A stretch of 64,000 nt of DNA from Holothuria scabra (GCA_037179385.1 CM074179.1:72146719-72210718), one strand, 5' to 3'; positions 37,530-49,397 are shown, numbered from the stretch's first letter. Translations and numbers: made by a program. Notes: a model not told the origin generated them from the letters alone.

Positions 37530-40385
37530 GGTAGACCCCCATGAAATCAGAGACATTCTGGACACTTTAAACCCACCCACCCACAACACGACCGTTTCAA
37601 CCCAGCGAAAGGTCAACAATGAGTTTCCGGTAGATGTCTGGCAACCCTACCTAGTACCAGAACATTACCGCCTTGACAACGATTTCATAAGATGGTATGT
37701 ATGCAGCCATATTTAGTCACTGTTTGTGCTCTCTCCCAACCCCACAAAAAGTGAAGGATAAATGACCTCCCAAGTGATGGTGTTGGAGCTGAACTGAACT
37801 TGCCTGTTAACCGTTTTGGTATGCATGTGCCTCTCAATTAAAAAAGATAAAATCAGGCTGCTGCTTATTGGGTAGGATCATTTTGGTATGGGATTGGCAG
37901 GGTTTTTGGTTATGAATTCATACATGATTGTGTCATATCAAACTCCCCACCCCTCCCGGCCGTTTGTAGCAACTGCAGTTTAGCAACGTGGAGCATCCCA
38001 TGTATTTCTTGTTTTATCATGCACGGATCTTTTGGGGTGTTTCCATAGACGTACGAGGCAGGGGTGCAGGTAGAGGGGGGGAATGGCCCTCCTAATTCCA
38101 CACTGAAAGATAAGTTTGACTGCTCAGTAGTTAACGATACATGCTTTCAGACTGATCAGTTTGCTGAATCATTGTATTCTGAATACACTTGGATGGGAAC
38201 AGAGGCTATTTATCGCCATCTTCCGTTGTTCAGGCATTCAATGTTAACTTTCAACAAAGCATCCCTTCTTGAAAAAGAGGTTAGTCAGTGCACTCCTCCA
38301 CAGTGGAAACGAAGTATTCAACACAATAATTATGCAATGCAATACTGTGCATGAGCACGGCGGTTTGGGGCTTGTTTTATTGGTATGCCACCTCGACATT
38401 CTTGCTTCAAAATGGCCGTTGTTTTCATGATGTTCGGTGGCCGTATGTAAAACGTGTGTGGCAACGCATCCCCATGGATTTCGTCTTCAAAATTGCGATT
38501 CATGTTGTCAATGAGTAACTAAGGTTCCTTTTGATGATAAATTTGGTCGTGTTTAAGGATGGAGTCGATTGTACGACCACATTCTTTAGTCGTTGTGGAT
38601 TGTACTTTACAATCATGCTTGGATTTGATGGTGAGTTTCATTTTCCGATTTTAACGATTCCCTCGCGTTTCTCGCGAGATGTTAGGGTAAAACCTGCCTT
38701 TCTAATGTGGTTAATTTGTCGGCGTATTTGCTTTGTCAAAAATGGTGATATCGATGTTCAAATTTGATACATGTTATTTGCGCTTAAGGACTACGTTTAA
38801 AATTTTGTGACGTCACAATTCCTTGAACATAATGAGGGTCGCGAGGTCGGCATTCCGACTGGATAAATGAAGCTGCATTCTGAGATTTTTTTCCTAAACT
38901 TTAAAGCATACGGAAGAAGTCCACTGTTGCATATATATTTGGAATAAAGAAGCTAAGATCAAAGACTTTCCAATAATTCCATTTAGGCACTATGCCAGTT
39001 TTACCTGCACTTCAAACATCAAAGACACAATGGTTGCAATACGGACCCCATTGTTATAAATTTGGTAAAGGTGGTTTGACATTTCTATGATGTTATTGCA
39101 GGGAGTTGCTAGAGAAGGAGATACAACGAACATTTTTTTTCAGATATTATGTACTTGAAAAGGACTGTATCTTTTGGGGTGCCACTTTGTGATTGACAGG
39201 TCATTAGTTTCTATTGTTAAATTCCTTAGGACTTAGTCCTTTTAATGGCGATCTCTTCCATTCTTTTCCAAGTAATTCCCAAACAAAGGCATAATCTTTG
39301 TATGCTTTGATTCGGAGGTTTGTTTCCGCCCGTGGCGGAGCGTATAGCAAGAATTTCTTTAGAACGACTTAAAACAAAGGTTTAAACCATATGCTTCAAT
39401 TGTGCACCGTTTTTCGCTGGATGGAAACATTATCCAAGTCTATACTTTCACAGCAAATGTTGCTGTAAATAAAATGTTACATCGTGTCTCGGGTTGCGTC
39501 GAATAATATAAATTTTGCAACTTTGTATGACGGATGGCAACGAACTGTTTACAATTGGGGTGTAAGAAAAGTGTCCCTTCACTGGAATTTTAATGCTTAC
39601 CTACCTTATCCTTGTTAATCGAAGCATTGAGATAAGAATTTTGCAGATAAAAGCAAGACTACCTTCGGAAACAAAAATATCTCAAAGTGACTATGAAACA
39701 TTGTTTGTCCTTATCCAGCAACTAACTGCCTGGTTGTTGCTAGCACCTTATTCGCAAACATTCCAATGGCTCAGGATTCTTTTTCTAAACATTCCAAATG
39801 TTATTTAGTGGTGTATTCAAGAGGAGTGGAACGTCGGAGACAGCCCAAGCTAGCCCCAGAACGGTCTCCAATTTTTTGTTGGATGAACGTGAATTTTAGT
39901 TAGAGTTTGGATTGGATGTAAGAAGTTAATGCGGGTTTATTGATACTTTCCATTCGCTCAAAATATATATATATTTTTTTTTTGCTCTTTAGTCGATTTT
40001 CATGTAAAGAGGACCGACAAAACCATAAACTGAGAATCTCGTTCCTAAGCATAATATTTTTTCCTGCCCCAGGTTATTACACCATGAGCTCACTTGATGA
40101 GCCTTGACAGCGTACCTCCGGTGATCTAAGAGGTATTTGTATACTTTCTGAGAAGCTTCGACCCAAAAAATGATGGTGTTACCACTCTTGGGTTCGGAGC
40201 CGGTATAAAAACGAGGGCGCTGCGCTGTCACGGCACCAAACACGCGAAAAAAAAATAAATAAAAGTGGATCATCAATTAAACCGATTCTCTTTATAAGGT
40301 CCCAACTGTATCTTTCTCAATTCGTTCCGTCTGTTCTTTCGATTGTTCTTTCATTTGTTCTTTTCGATGGCTAAATATGAGTTAA
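37530..40385. other. Non-coding stretch
   Basis: No gene supported. The 96-residue frame at 38064-38354 (+) and the 95-residue frame at 39989-40276 (-) have no recognisable motif. A TATAAAA followed by GC-rich sequence at about 40205 could be promoter-like but lacks a linked gene. Confidence 0.45.
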
Positions 40386-40636
40386 CCCTTTACCGTTGTG
40401 CTCCAATCGGGGCATATCTGCGCGCCTCGGGAGTGGGCGGAAAAGCGGACGTAGCCCGCCCCGCATCGGCTTCCGTAGGCCGTTGACCCCGTGACCTTAA
40501 ACTATTGTCTCTCTCGTTGTTGTTGCCGAATTTTCGGGTAGCTACTCGCAGTTTCGAGCTCCGCGTGAAACAGTAAAGATGGGTGACAGCCGAGCTCTCC
40601 GCATGGGTCCAAACGGACCCAAACAACGGTAAAGGG
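40386..40636 (+). mobile_element. Solo piggyBac-type MITE, 251 bp, TTAA target duplication
   Basis: Starts CCCTTTACCGTTGTGCTCC and ends ACAACGGTAAAGGG; the outer 13 bp (CCCTTTACCGTTG / CAACGGTAAAGGG) are perfect inverted repeats. It is flanked by TTAA on both sides (40382-40385 and 40637-40640), the diagnostic target of piggyBac transposases. A subterminal palindrome GGGTCC-AAAC-GGACCC lies near the right end. There is no transposase, so it is non-autonomous. It is the same element that forms the satellite at 59281-64000, and it shares the ancestral right terminus GGTAAAGGG with the first array copy. Confidence 0.92.
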
Positions 40637-40640
40637 TTAA

Positions 40641-43369
40641 GTAAATACATACAGGTAAAAGTAAAAGAAACCAAGGTGTAAATTTTACAACAAACATTTC
40701 AACTTTTCATGTAATCCTCTCTGGTAAAAACATATATTTAACATTTATTTGCAATATGCAAATTTCATATGTCAATCGTAATAACAAAGGTCAAACGTAC
40801 AAATTTACTAGTGACTAGGGGATTAAAGTTACAGAGAGCGACTAGTCTAAAGTCACTTCTCACAATACAATAGGGATGGAACGGTATGCCCTTCAAGTGC
40901 ACTAAATTCATCTCTCCTTATTTCATAATAGAAATTGCTATAAACAAACTGCTTACGTGAATATGACCGCTCTGAGCCTTAAACACTTCACTATATCTAG
41001 CCCGCATACTTCCACCCTATAACACAAATATGTTAATTAAAGAAAGAACAAATTTCCCAACTGAATTGGGCTGTGCAAACTAGCATTGTGGCTCTTATCA
41101 CCTGTTTTATCTTCTTGACCACTCGACGGGTCAAAAGGTCACCAAAAGTTTCGTCGCTGACGAAACTACTCTGCGTTAGTGTTTCATGGATATTCATATC
41201 GTAAAGGCTGAACCAGCGCGACCCCTTCCTTAGAACAGGTCAAGCATAGACCATAAATTATCTTAGATGGAAGATTCCTTAATACTTAACGAGCATATGT
41301 TACCAATACGTACGTGTGAATACAATGTATGACATAAGCATCAGATTGTCCAAATTCTCCCCAAACTAGTTCAATTGGACAACAAAGTAGTGAATAATAA
41401 CATGGGTTTACACTGCTTTCGTCATATAAAATCGACAACTTTTATACTGAAATAGTAGAGCGAAATTCGATAACGAAAATTATTATCTGCCGCTCACACG
41501 GCCGAACTACTAACTACAAATATACTATCTGAAACTATGACCGCATAATGGTGTCTCGAAATATCGAGACACATTTCAATTTAGTTATGTAAACGACTTT
41601 AATAACAATTAATCAAAGCACAACTTACTCAGGTAGAGTAGCATCTGAAGACAATGTCTACATTTGACAAAGATGCCCGAAAATCCATTGCAAAATTTCG
41701 ATAAATTTAACAAGAGCACAAGTTGCACGTTGCCCACGGGCTTATTCAAACAGTAGTGTCGCATAACCGCCGTTCGACCCACCTCACGAAATCGGCCTCT
41801 TCAGCAAAATAGGGCGGTTCAGATAAGCTACGGAGAGGGGGCGCGCTTCGACGCCTGACGTCGCTAACAGATGGCATTCTGCGTAGAGAGTTTCCACAAA
41901 GCGCTCCCATCCAATTTTAAATGCTAAGGACATACTTTGGTGCGAAACAGTGACTTTTCCATGCACACACGTGAAGCAAGGACTGACTGACATAAATATT
42001 GTACATGGTTGGCCTACCTAAAATAAATTTACCCACATGCCAAATCTGGCGATTAGGGTACAAGTTATTATCTATAAAAGTTTTTGAAAAGGAGACGAAC
42101 CCAGTTAGACGGTTCTATTGCCAAGTCCCCCCCCCCCCATCTGCTCCCCCTTCACTCACAAAGAAAAAAATCTTGATCGGCAGCCTGTGTTAATGCGTTG
42201 CTTTTCTTCACAATCTAGTAACTTTGCCCGTAAATATGACATCTTAAAAACGTTATCTGACGTTCATCCCAATGTCCAATTGTTTGACATTACAATTCAT
42301 TCTCAGTTCCTTTTACCTTGACGGAAAAACATTTTTCTCTCACAGAAATCTTGCAACACCGGTATGGTTATGACAAATGAAAGCTTTTGTTGTGACTAAG
42401 ACAGTTTGAAACAACATTCAAAAGCATGAACTTTTGTTTCCACACTAGGTTCGTTTTTTCTTAATTACATATTATTTTTTGATGATCATCTCATTAAAGT
42501 GTTTTAGACTCAGATCCTTCATCACAATGAAACCCGCTTTCTGTGGGGGAAGGGGCAGGGTCCAAAATGATCTTTTTAATTGCGGTTGTTCTGATATTAA
42601 CATTTCATCTTTCCTCGATACTAGTTATTCCATGCATTCCTGCCAAGTACATGAATAAAACCTATAATCAGGGATATCTCATTTACTGTTTTTTTGATAA
42701 CGATTTGACAATGCTACTTTGGATATTGTGAGGGTTATATTAATTTTTGTACTTATCGAAGTGACCAATTTCTTGTCTACTGCAATTTGATTAAATAAAG
42801 AAATGATAATTCAAATGATAATAATCATGTTGACGTCATGCAATACGACTACGCTTATGACAACTTAAACCGTTAATTCAATGAATTTTTACACTTGGAA
42901 TGATATCTATCAGTTCAATGATATTAAAGAGGTTCATGAATTTACAAGCATTGTCAAAACCCCTTTTAAGTTCTTAGTGAATTTTAAATTCACTGTCGTT
43001 CTCCATGAATTGGAGCAGGTATTGTTCATGATGTTAAGATCAATGAGAAAATTACACAAGGTATTCCTTACGAATATGAAATACTTTTAAGCGTTATTAT
43101 ACAATTTTTAAAAGTTGGGTACATTTTCAAAAGGAAAAAAGCTTCACAAACGCTTTTACCTCCTAGAAGAATGATGATTGTGATTTGCTGAAAGTTTTGA
43201 TGACAAACCAGGGAGTTGCGGTTGCAAGTCCCAGGTCAAAGTTGGGTCAAGAATATTCTTTCATGCAATGGCTCATTTTCGTTTTTTTTTTTTTTTAATG
43301 TTATAAAATAGCTCTTCAAATACATGACTGTTCTAAATATTCTTAATCATTTTACTGAATGTTTGGAAA
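40641..43369. other. Non-coding stretch
   Basis: No gene supported. Contains a perfect 9-bp hairpin AGTTTCGTC-GCT-GACGAAACT at 41147-41167 and a C-run at about 42126-42138. Confidence 0.5.
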
Positions 43370-43780
43370 ATAAAAGATGTTACTATCGTTATTTCTCTTG
43401 ATGTAACTAACGCGTTTGGTACGATAACTCTAAATACATTATAAGGATGCGGTTATAGTGTACGCGGCGAGTTACCCTAGATAGGCTACACTGTCAAGTA
43501 ACTAGCAGACAGAAGTCAAATTGCAAGCATTAACGAGGAGATTTATTTCCCCAGTGATGTTTCATGTGGAGTTCCCCAGGGATCAATTTAGGACCCTCCT
43601 GTTCTTATATTCATGTTTAATATTTCAACTGGTATCTGTTTTACCTTGTTCGTCGATGATACCAGTATTTTTGTATGCATTGAAATTACCGATGTAATTG
43701 CAAGTGTTTTGAGAAACGAATTGATTCTTATATACAACTAGTTAAGGATTTAGCAAAATATAGCTACATATAGGTCAAAC
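43370..43780 (+). pseudogene. Decayed non-LTR retrotransposon reverse transcriptase fragment
   Basis: A single reading frame (codon starting 43391) carries RT landmarks in order: ISLDVTNAFGTI (about 43391-43426, the catalytic Asp region), VSCGVPQGSI (43559-43588), and LFVDDTSIFV (43646-43675, the F-x-DD catalytic box), followed by LRNELILIYN (about 43711). At least five stop codons interrupt the same frame (for example TAG 43589-43591), so the frame is preserved but dead by point mutation. The A-to-C box spacing and the GVPQGSI / FxDD pairing are typical of non-LTR (LINE) RTs. The clade cannot be assigned. No endonuclease domain or 3' tail was recognised. Confidence 0.85.
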
Positions 43781-44240
43781 TAAATACAGTTTTTCACCCC
43801 TACCCGCATTAGTAAAGTGATGAAATGTAAATAGAGAAAATTAAAGTGACCTTGTATATAAAATAAATTTTTCGGGTATTTCTCTCTACTTGAATCTCTC
43901 TTAATTAAAGCACATTAACAATGGTTGTCCGAGACTTTCCAAGGCTTTATGAATGTTCTTTAGTGCTGGCGGTTATTTACCAAGGAAAAGTATGACAATT
44001 TTGTGTCAATGATTATTTAATTGGTTCACGACTTCCTCATTTCAGTATTTCTTGGGTAATAGCCATCCGACTTTCCGTAATTGAGTTTGTCTCCATCAGA
44101 CAAAATATTTTACAAACTTTACCTAAAGCCATCCACCTTGCTCCCACCACAAATCTTTTTCCTCTTCCTTTTTTCATCTCATCTCTTTTTTTCTTTGTTT
44201 AATCGTAAATATAAAGTAGCTACCCTTATACACAAGTTTT

Positions 44241-44987
44241 CTAATGTTGTCTGCGTTTTCTCCTTTTACGCTTTGGCTTGCCTTGGCATTTCCGCCGACC
44301 TCTATATCGGAATGTACTGCTGCAATCTCGGAGTAGGTAGGAGTCGTTTCCTACTAGGGATACATTATCTGGTCGAAAAACATTTTGTAATAACCATAAT
44401 GTTACCAAAGTTTGAATGGCTATGTTTTTAAATCTTAAGAGAACATCTCTGTAAACGAAGCCTAATGTAGAAGTAAAATCGCCATTCACTTGTAATAAGT
44501 AATTCCAAACCGCGTTTGATGCTAATGGTGCAATATCAAATAGCTTAATGATATCTTGTAAATTGGTAATAAAGGCAATTAAAAATATCGCCAAAGCTAA
44601 AAGAGCCGACATGTAAGGAGCTTTCAGTCCAAAATCATTGCAAAAACGAACAACCAAAAGCAAAAATAGTAAGCTGGCCCAAAACATTTCGATCGGGATT
44701 GTCTTGAAATTGGATATTTGCGCGGTTTCTTTTTTAGTAACATCATACGATTTATCCTCGGAGTCAAATGACAGCTTTTGATTGTTTTTAAGTGCATTGT
44801 TTTCCCACCTCACTAACTCGATCTCCCTCTTTAGATATTTATTTTCCTCTTCAGTTTTCATCATGTAAGGTTTCATAGAACGGCACCTCTCCAACACCTG
44901 ACCTAATTCTTTGTCCATTTGTTCCAAGTCGAATTTTGCACTGGTACCGCAATGGACTTTTTGGTTTAGTATTTTGACTGCGTTCAC
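44241..44987 (-). CDS. Coiled-coil protein with three hydrophobic segments, probable 3' exon
   Basis: A 248-codon frame with non-random composition. Residues about 18-70 form a charged coiled coil (LEQMDKELGQVLERCRS; TEEENKYLKREIELVRWENN). Hydrophobic segments follow at about 99-116 (MFWASLLFLLLVVRF), 123-142 (YMSALLALAIFLIAFITNL) and 189-204 (IAIQTLVTLWLLQNVF). The last 20 residues are strongly basic (KPKRKRRKRRQH). The frame opens with GTG at 44987, and an in-frame TAG lies 7 codons upstream, followed by AAACAG, so the real start is either the downstream Met near residue 38 or an upstream exon joined at that TAG. ATTAAA lies about 40 nt past the stop. I do not recognise a family; a membrane-anchored coiled-coil protein is the most that can be inferred. 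Confidence 0.45.
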   Translation of the reverse strand: MNAVKILNQKVHCGTSAKFDLEQMDKELGQVLERCRSMKPYMMKTEEENKYLKREIELVRWENNALKNNQKLSFDSEDKSYDVTKKETAQISNFKTIPIEMFWASLLFLLLVVRFCNDFGLKAPYMSALLALAIFLIAFITNLQDIIKLFDIAPLASNAVWNYLLQVNGDFTSTLGFVYRDVLLRFKNIAIQTLVTLWLLQNVFRPDNVSLVGNDSYLLRDCSSTFRYRGRRKCQGKPKRKRRKRRQH

Positions 44988-47900
44988 AGCTTGGTCTTCA
45001 GTCTGTTTCTATCCATTGGAGGTGACTTGTTCTTCGCTTAAAATTTTTTGACTCTCCAAAGCGTTCTCTATTCTCCCGGAGCTTCTTCGGCTCACTTCAA
45101 AGATAAGGAAAATCTATTTAAAATATAATCACCCTGAAGATAATACTTTGACACTATTAAAATATTTAAATATTTTGTTTCATAAATTTTAAAACTAAGT
45201 GTGCCACCTATCTCCCCGTGCTGTTGCGGGAAACACTTATCTTACTTATCTTAGTCTTCGTTGAAAAGAAGGCTTTGTTTCCGTACCCTTGAAACAGCAT
45301 TTTCATAATTTTTCATCTGCTTCTCCAAAGAACTAGGTTTTTGATATGTTTCCCTCTGTAATGTATGGGCATCGTTACATACAAACACTCATCCCTTATT
45401 CGGTTCTACATTACAGCGAAGAAGAATACTACTAGTGTCTAAGACTATTTACCGTGAACACAATGCCCACATTAAAAGATATATTTCAAACGTCGCATAT
45501 TTTTCCTTACCCTTGGAAACTTCGAAGATCATGATTACTTAAGCAGATACGTTGGCATCATTTCATTGAACATGTTATCCCAAGAGTGACACAACCATTA
45601 AAATCGTGTACTTTATGGAATTAATTGTAAACAGCAATCTCTTCGAATGCACAAAGGATGCCCCTTTTTCATAACCAGAAGGATGTGCCACATGTGCGGT
45701 TTGATGTAGACATTTGCAACCTTTACATTTCTTTACAAAATGTCTACGTAGAAGTTGTATACACTTTAAGTAACTTTTATTCCTCCTACAAATTGATTGA
45801 GGGGTGTCACTCAAAATATTTTTTCATCGAGCCATATTTGGTTGAGACTCTGAATAGATATTAGTGCAATATTCCGCATCCAATTGTATTAGAACCAAGC
45901 AGATGCAACGATGTTGCCGTAGCACAGCTTATTCTAGATACGAAAAGAAATGAAAGGCTTCTCTTTCTTTTAGTTTAGATCATATTTAGCGCCTGTTATT
46001 TTCAGTCAGACAAGAATGGAGCCACTTATTGCAGAACTATGTCAAAAAGTGCCGTTAGGATGGTTAGTTTATGTCTGGTTTCCTATTGGGTGGACGTAGC
46101 TTTTAGAAAGCAAGCCTCCGCATGGTGTACATATTTCGTTTTTTTCCTTTGCTCTTCTGCACAGACCGCAGTCGATCTTCGTAAAGATAGGAAAAAATGT
46201 GTCCCTAATATTTCGATTCAAAATGTATGTCCCTGATATAAGCTTGGGATAATACGATGTAGCAGTATTTTTCTGCCGATTCTAAAGCGATGTATTTTTT
46301 TCTTCTTCCTTTTTTTTTTTTTTTTTTTTTTTTGCATCAACTGCCGATGTCCGATCCGTTAGAAAGTTAAAAAACCGTGTGATGAATATCTGTATGGATG
46401 TTCAATAGATTTAAGTACTGAAGTTGCCTACACAGTAGAACAGTAAGGGGAGAATCCTAGTAGAGGGAGCTTTCCTACGCTCAGCTCCTCGCTTTTTCAA
46501 CATTAGCAACAACAACTTCCCGAAAGTTAGATAAATAAACTCCGTAAACAATGTTAATCTATTTAAGGTTCATCATTCCTTTAGCTAATATCACAACTGA
46601 ACACAAGATTCGCATGATGTGTAGTCCGGGTTACTTTTTTCCGGGATTTTCGCTACCCGTGACTTCGCCACAGCAACCACAATAACCAATATAGTAATTT
46701 AATTTTTGAATGTGTTGCTGTATGTCAAGAGCGTTTACATAGCCGGAAACTGTTCTACACACGTGGACAATGTATCGGCCGTGAACGGTCGGTTTCATAC
46801 AATTTGCTGTCTTAGTTTCCGATGGCAGTTCATTGCACAGAGCAGGGATGCACAAACTTTAGAACGCCTGGCTAAAATAGGCTCTTGCAACGATTGGCGC
46901 GGTGCAGTGGGACAGAAAGGTTTAGCACTGCTGCGTCTCATCTTAACCCATCCCCATCCCCCCACTAGCTCGTCCTCGTTACAAGGACAGATTTGCCCAT
47001 CTAGGTAGACTCACATAAGTTCGAATAAATTCTGTAGTATGGGCTGTCTCAAGTGTCTGTTTCAGGTGATATCTCTATTTTGTCAACGGAATGTGAAACG
47101 ATTTTAGGAAAAGGTCCATAATTTTCAATGTTAGAAAATAAATCCCTATCCCGAAGTCAAACCCCGTTTTTTGTTACTCGAGTGAAAGCCTCGTTAAAAC
47201 GTCTCATGTACATAAACGTCTACTAAATTTTGGTAAAGCTCTTTGAGGAATTAGAAGAATACCATGCGTTCAAAGCGAGTTCAAATGGTGGCAGATATAT
47301 TCAAACATTAACACGAGTACAGAAGCAAAATACCTTAGCTTAAACTTTTAGCTAGGCTTATTCGTTAGGACTCAGTTTCAGACGCATGATGGAGTTATGT
47401 GTTTGTCATACAAGGGGTTACAGCTCTTCCAAATTGCCTAAGTCACTAATTCACAGATGAACTGGCTGTAAATCGGCTGAATGTTAAACTTTTCTCTTTC
47501 AAACTAGTCACGGCTTGTAGTACACCACTGTGCATGGTTTATGCTGTTGATGTTCAGGTAATTTTGTGTTGGCAATGAACTAGTAGCTGATTATAACATA
47601 CATTAAAGCTCATTTGGAAGCAAAAACACCTCTTTTTCAAACGTAACAGCTTTCGTCAGTTGACGAAAAGCGGACCGTCCCCGTTGAAAAAAAAAACATC
47701 CTGCACAAATTTATCCTAATCTGCATGTCGATATCTGTTTGCATGCAGTTGTCGTTTAATATCATTTACACTTAGTCGAAGTTACAAAAACACCTTTCAC
47801 GGGCTTTCTCAGCTACAACCTTTCCAAGCATTATCTCTCTAAACAGTTTATTTCATATTGACGGACTTACGAGGATGAACAACCTCGCAACACTACGTGG

Positions 47901-48001
47901 ACCTACCATTTTCCAGTTGACGGTTAACATTAAAATTGCAACGGTGAAAAACTTGGTTGTTTGCGCCATCTACAGATATCATCTGTTGGATAAAAAATAC
48001 C

Positions 48002-48032
<31 letters not shown>

Positions 48033-48317
48033 CATAATCCCCTTTTTATTTTTATCCCCTTTTATTTCTCCTGCTTCTATTTAGCTTTTATCTCCTTTGT
48101 AGGGTCCTAGTTTTTACATTTTATCTTTTGTGTTGGGTTGGGTTTGTTTTTAGATTTCTAGTAAGTGCTTTTTGCCTTTCATCCGTTTTATAGTGTCTGT
48201 TTTTCGTTTTGCCTTTTAGTTGTCTAAACACGTTTCTGAGGAAGGGGCCGGTGGTCCTGTAAGCTAAATATATGCTCTTGTTTTACCAGTTTTTACTGTT
48301 TGTTTTGTGTTATATAA

Positions 48318-48321
<4 letters not shown>
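44988..48321. other. Non-coding stretch
   Basis: No gene supported. Contains a T-run at 46309-46334, a possible hAT-type terminus CAGGGATGCACAAACTTT at 46843-46860, an imperfect hairpin GCTTTCGTCAGTTGACGAAAAGC near 47650, and a short (TA)n at 48001-48028. Confidence 0.5.

Positions 48322-48394
<73 letters not shown>
48322..48394. repeat. (TA)n microsatellite
   Basis: Pure TA tract that ends exactly where the 369-bp tandem repeat begins. Confidence 0.95.
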
Positions 48395-48397
<3 letters not shown>

Positions 48398-48759
48398 CAA
48401 ATTGGTAAAGCTGGAAAATCTGGCTGAGGTTAAAAAACGATGTTGACTCCACCGGCATTCGAACTCGGGACCTCCCGCTTTATAGTGCGGACGCTCTAAC
48501 CACTGAGCCATGAAGCCAAGATGGTTTGGTCTTTGTTCAAATAACAGATGAAGGAACTCGCAATTCACCTCCTGAGCAGGCGCCTAATTTTTTGGAACAG
48601 CACTAGTTCTCGTTTGACGCAAGCCCAACCAGAGATCAAAGTTGATGCTGTACAGCTGAATACAATAGTTTATTCGCCAGCGGATCTCAGAAGAGATACA
48701 GCAACCTGTGAAAGCAGAAATGAAGTGAAAATAAACGCTGACGACAACTGCGTGGAATA
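48391..48759 (-). repeat. 369-bp tandem unit 1 with tRNA-like (SINE) head
   Basis: Begins TATAAATCAAATTGGTAAAG. The complement of 48444-48517 is a 74-nt tRNA-like sequence: acceptor GGCTTCA pairing with TGGAGTC, A-box-like TGGCTCAGTGGTTAGAGC, anticodon arm CCGC/GCGG with loop ACTATAAA, and a B-box core GAGTTCGAAT. The loop has 8 nt and the T-arm is imperfect, so it is a tRNA-derived SINE head rather than a working tRNA gene. The rest of the unit is non-coding. A second, shorter unit follows directly. Confidence 0.8.
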
Positions 48760-49018
48760 TATAAATCAAATTGGTAAAGCTGGAAAATCTGGCTGAGGTG
48801 AAAAAACGATGTTGACTCCACCGGCATTCGAACTCGGGACCTCCCGCTTTATAGTGCGGACGCTCTAACCACTGAGCCATGAAGCCAAGATGGTTTGGTC
48901 TTTGTTCAAATAACAGATGAAGGAACTCGCAATTCACCTCCTGAGCAGGCGCCTAATTTTTTGGAACAGCACTAGAAATCGTTTGACGCAAGCCCAACCA
49001 GAGATCAAAGTTGATGCT
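48760..49018 (-). repeat. 369-bp tandem unit 2, truncated by (TA)n
   Basis: Almost identical to the first 259 bp of the preceding unit (differences such as GGTTAAAA/GGTGAAAA and AGTTCTCG/AGAAATCG). Its tRNA-like head is the complement of 48813-48886. It breaks off at GATCAAAGTTGATGCT into a (TA)n tract. The near identity indicates a recent duplication. Confidence 0.85.
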
Positions 49019-49043
49019 ATATATATATATATATATATATATA
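49019..49043. repeat. (TA)n microsatellite
   Basis: Short TA tract joining the truncated tandem unit to R1 copy C. Confidence 0.9.
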
Positions 49044-49326
49044 CCACTTGCTTGAACATTAGGAAGAAATTTGTATATCTTGATACGTTCAGGCGAAATG
49101 AAAAACAATAGAATACATAACTGTATATTTCGCCTTTGCGGAAAAACATAAACATGTACGTTAATTCAGTAGTCCATCAGTTGTAAGTGTTAACAGATAG
49201 GCGTCCGTAATTTGGTCAACATTGAAGTAATTAGGTATATTACGTACCCCCATATCTATTTTACTATACACTAACGTATTCCCATTAAAACAGTGTGTGA
49301 AAACGTTAAGGGGAACGTAGATTTTT
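49044..49326 (+). repeat. Dispersed repeat R1, copy C, abutting the reverse transcriptase element
   Basis: Matches 11297-11600 from CCACTTGCTTGAACATTAGG to ACGTTAAGGGGAACGTAGAT. It stops at 49326, where coding sequence of the reverse transcriptase begins, whereas copy B continues into TTCCCCTAACG. Either the retroelement inserted here with 5' truncation, or R1 forms the element's leader. Confidence 0.85.
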
Positions 49327-49397
49327 AGAACATTACGGCTTCCGGCTTCGACAAAGGCCCACCCCAGATATCCGAACTAAAAGAGTTCGAGGACGGC

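Noticed and set aside
40200..40230. TATA-box promoter (GGTATAAAAACG)
   Set aside because: No transcript unit or downstream open frame could be linked to it; a single TATAAAA in AT-rich DNA is weak.
48444..48517. Functional tRNA gene
   Set aside because: Eight-nt anticodon loop, imperfect T-arm and presence inside a duplicated 369-bp unit fit a tRNA-derived SINE head better.
48293..48937. 91- and 117-residue minus frames (MNCEFLHLLFEQRP...)
   Set aside because: They are read-through of the duplicated SINE-like unit, including its tRNA-like head, and both copies give the same peptide.
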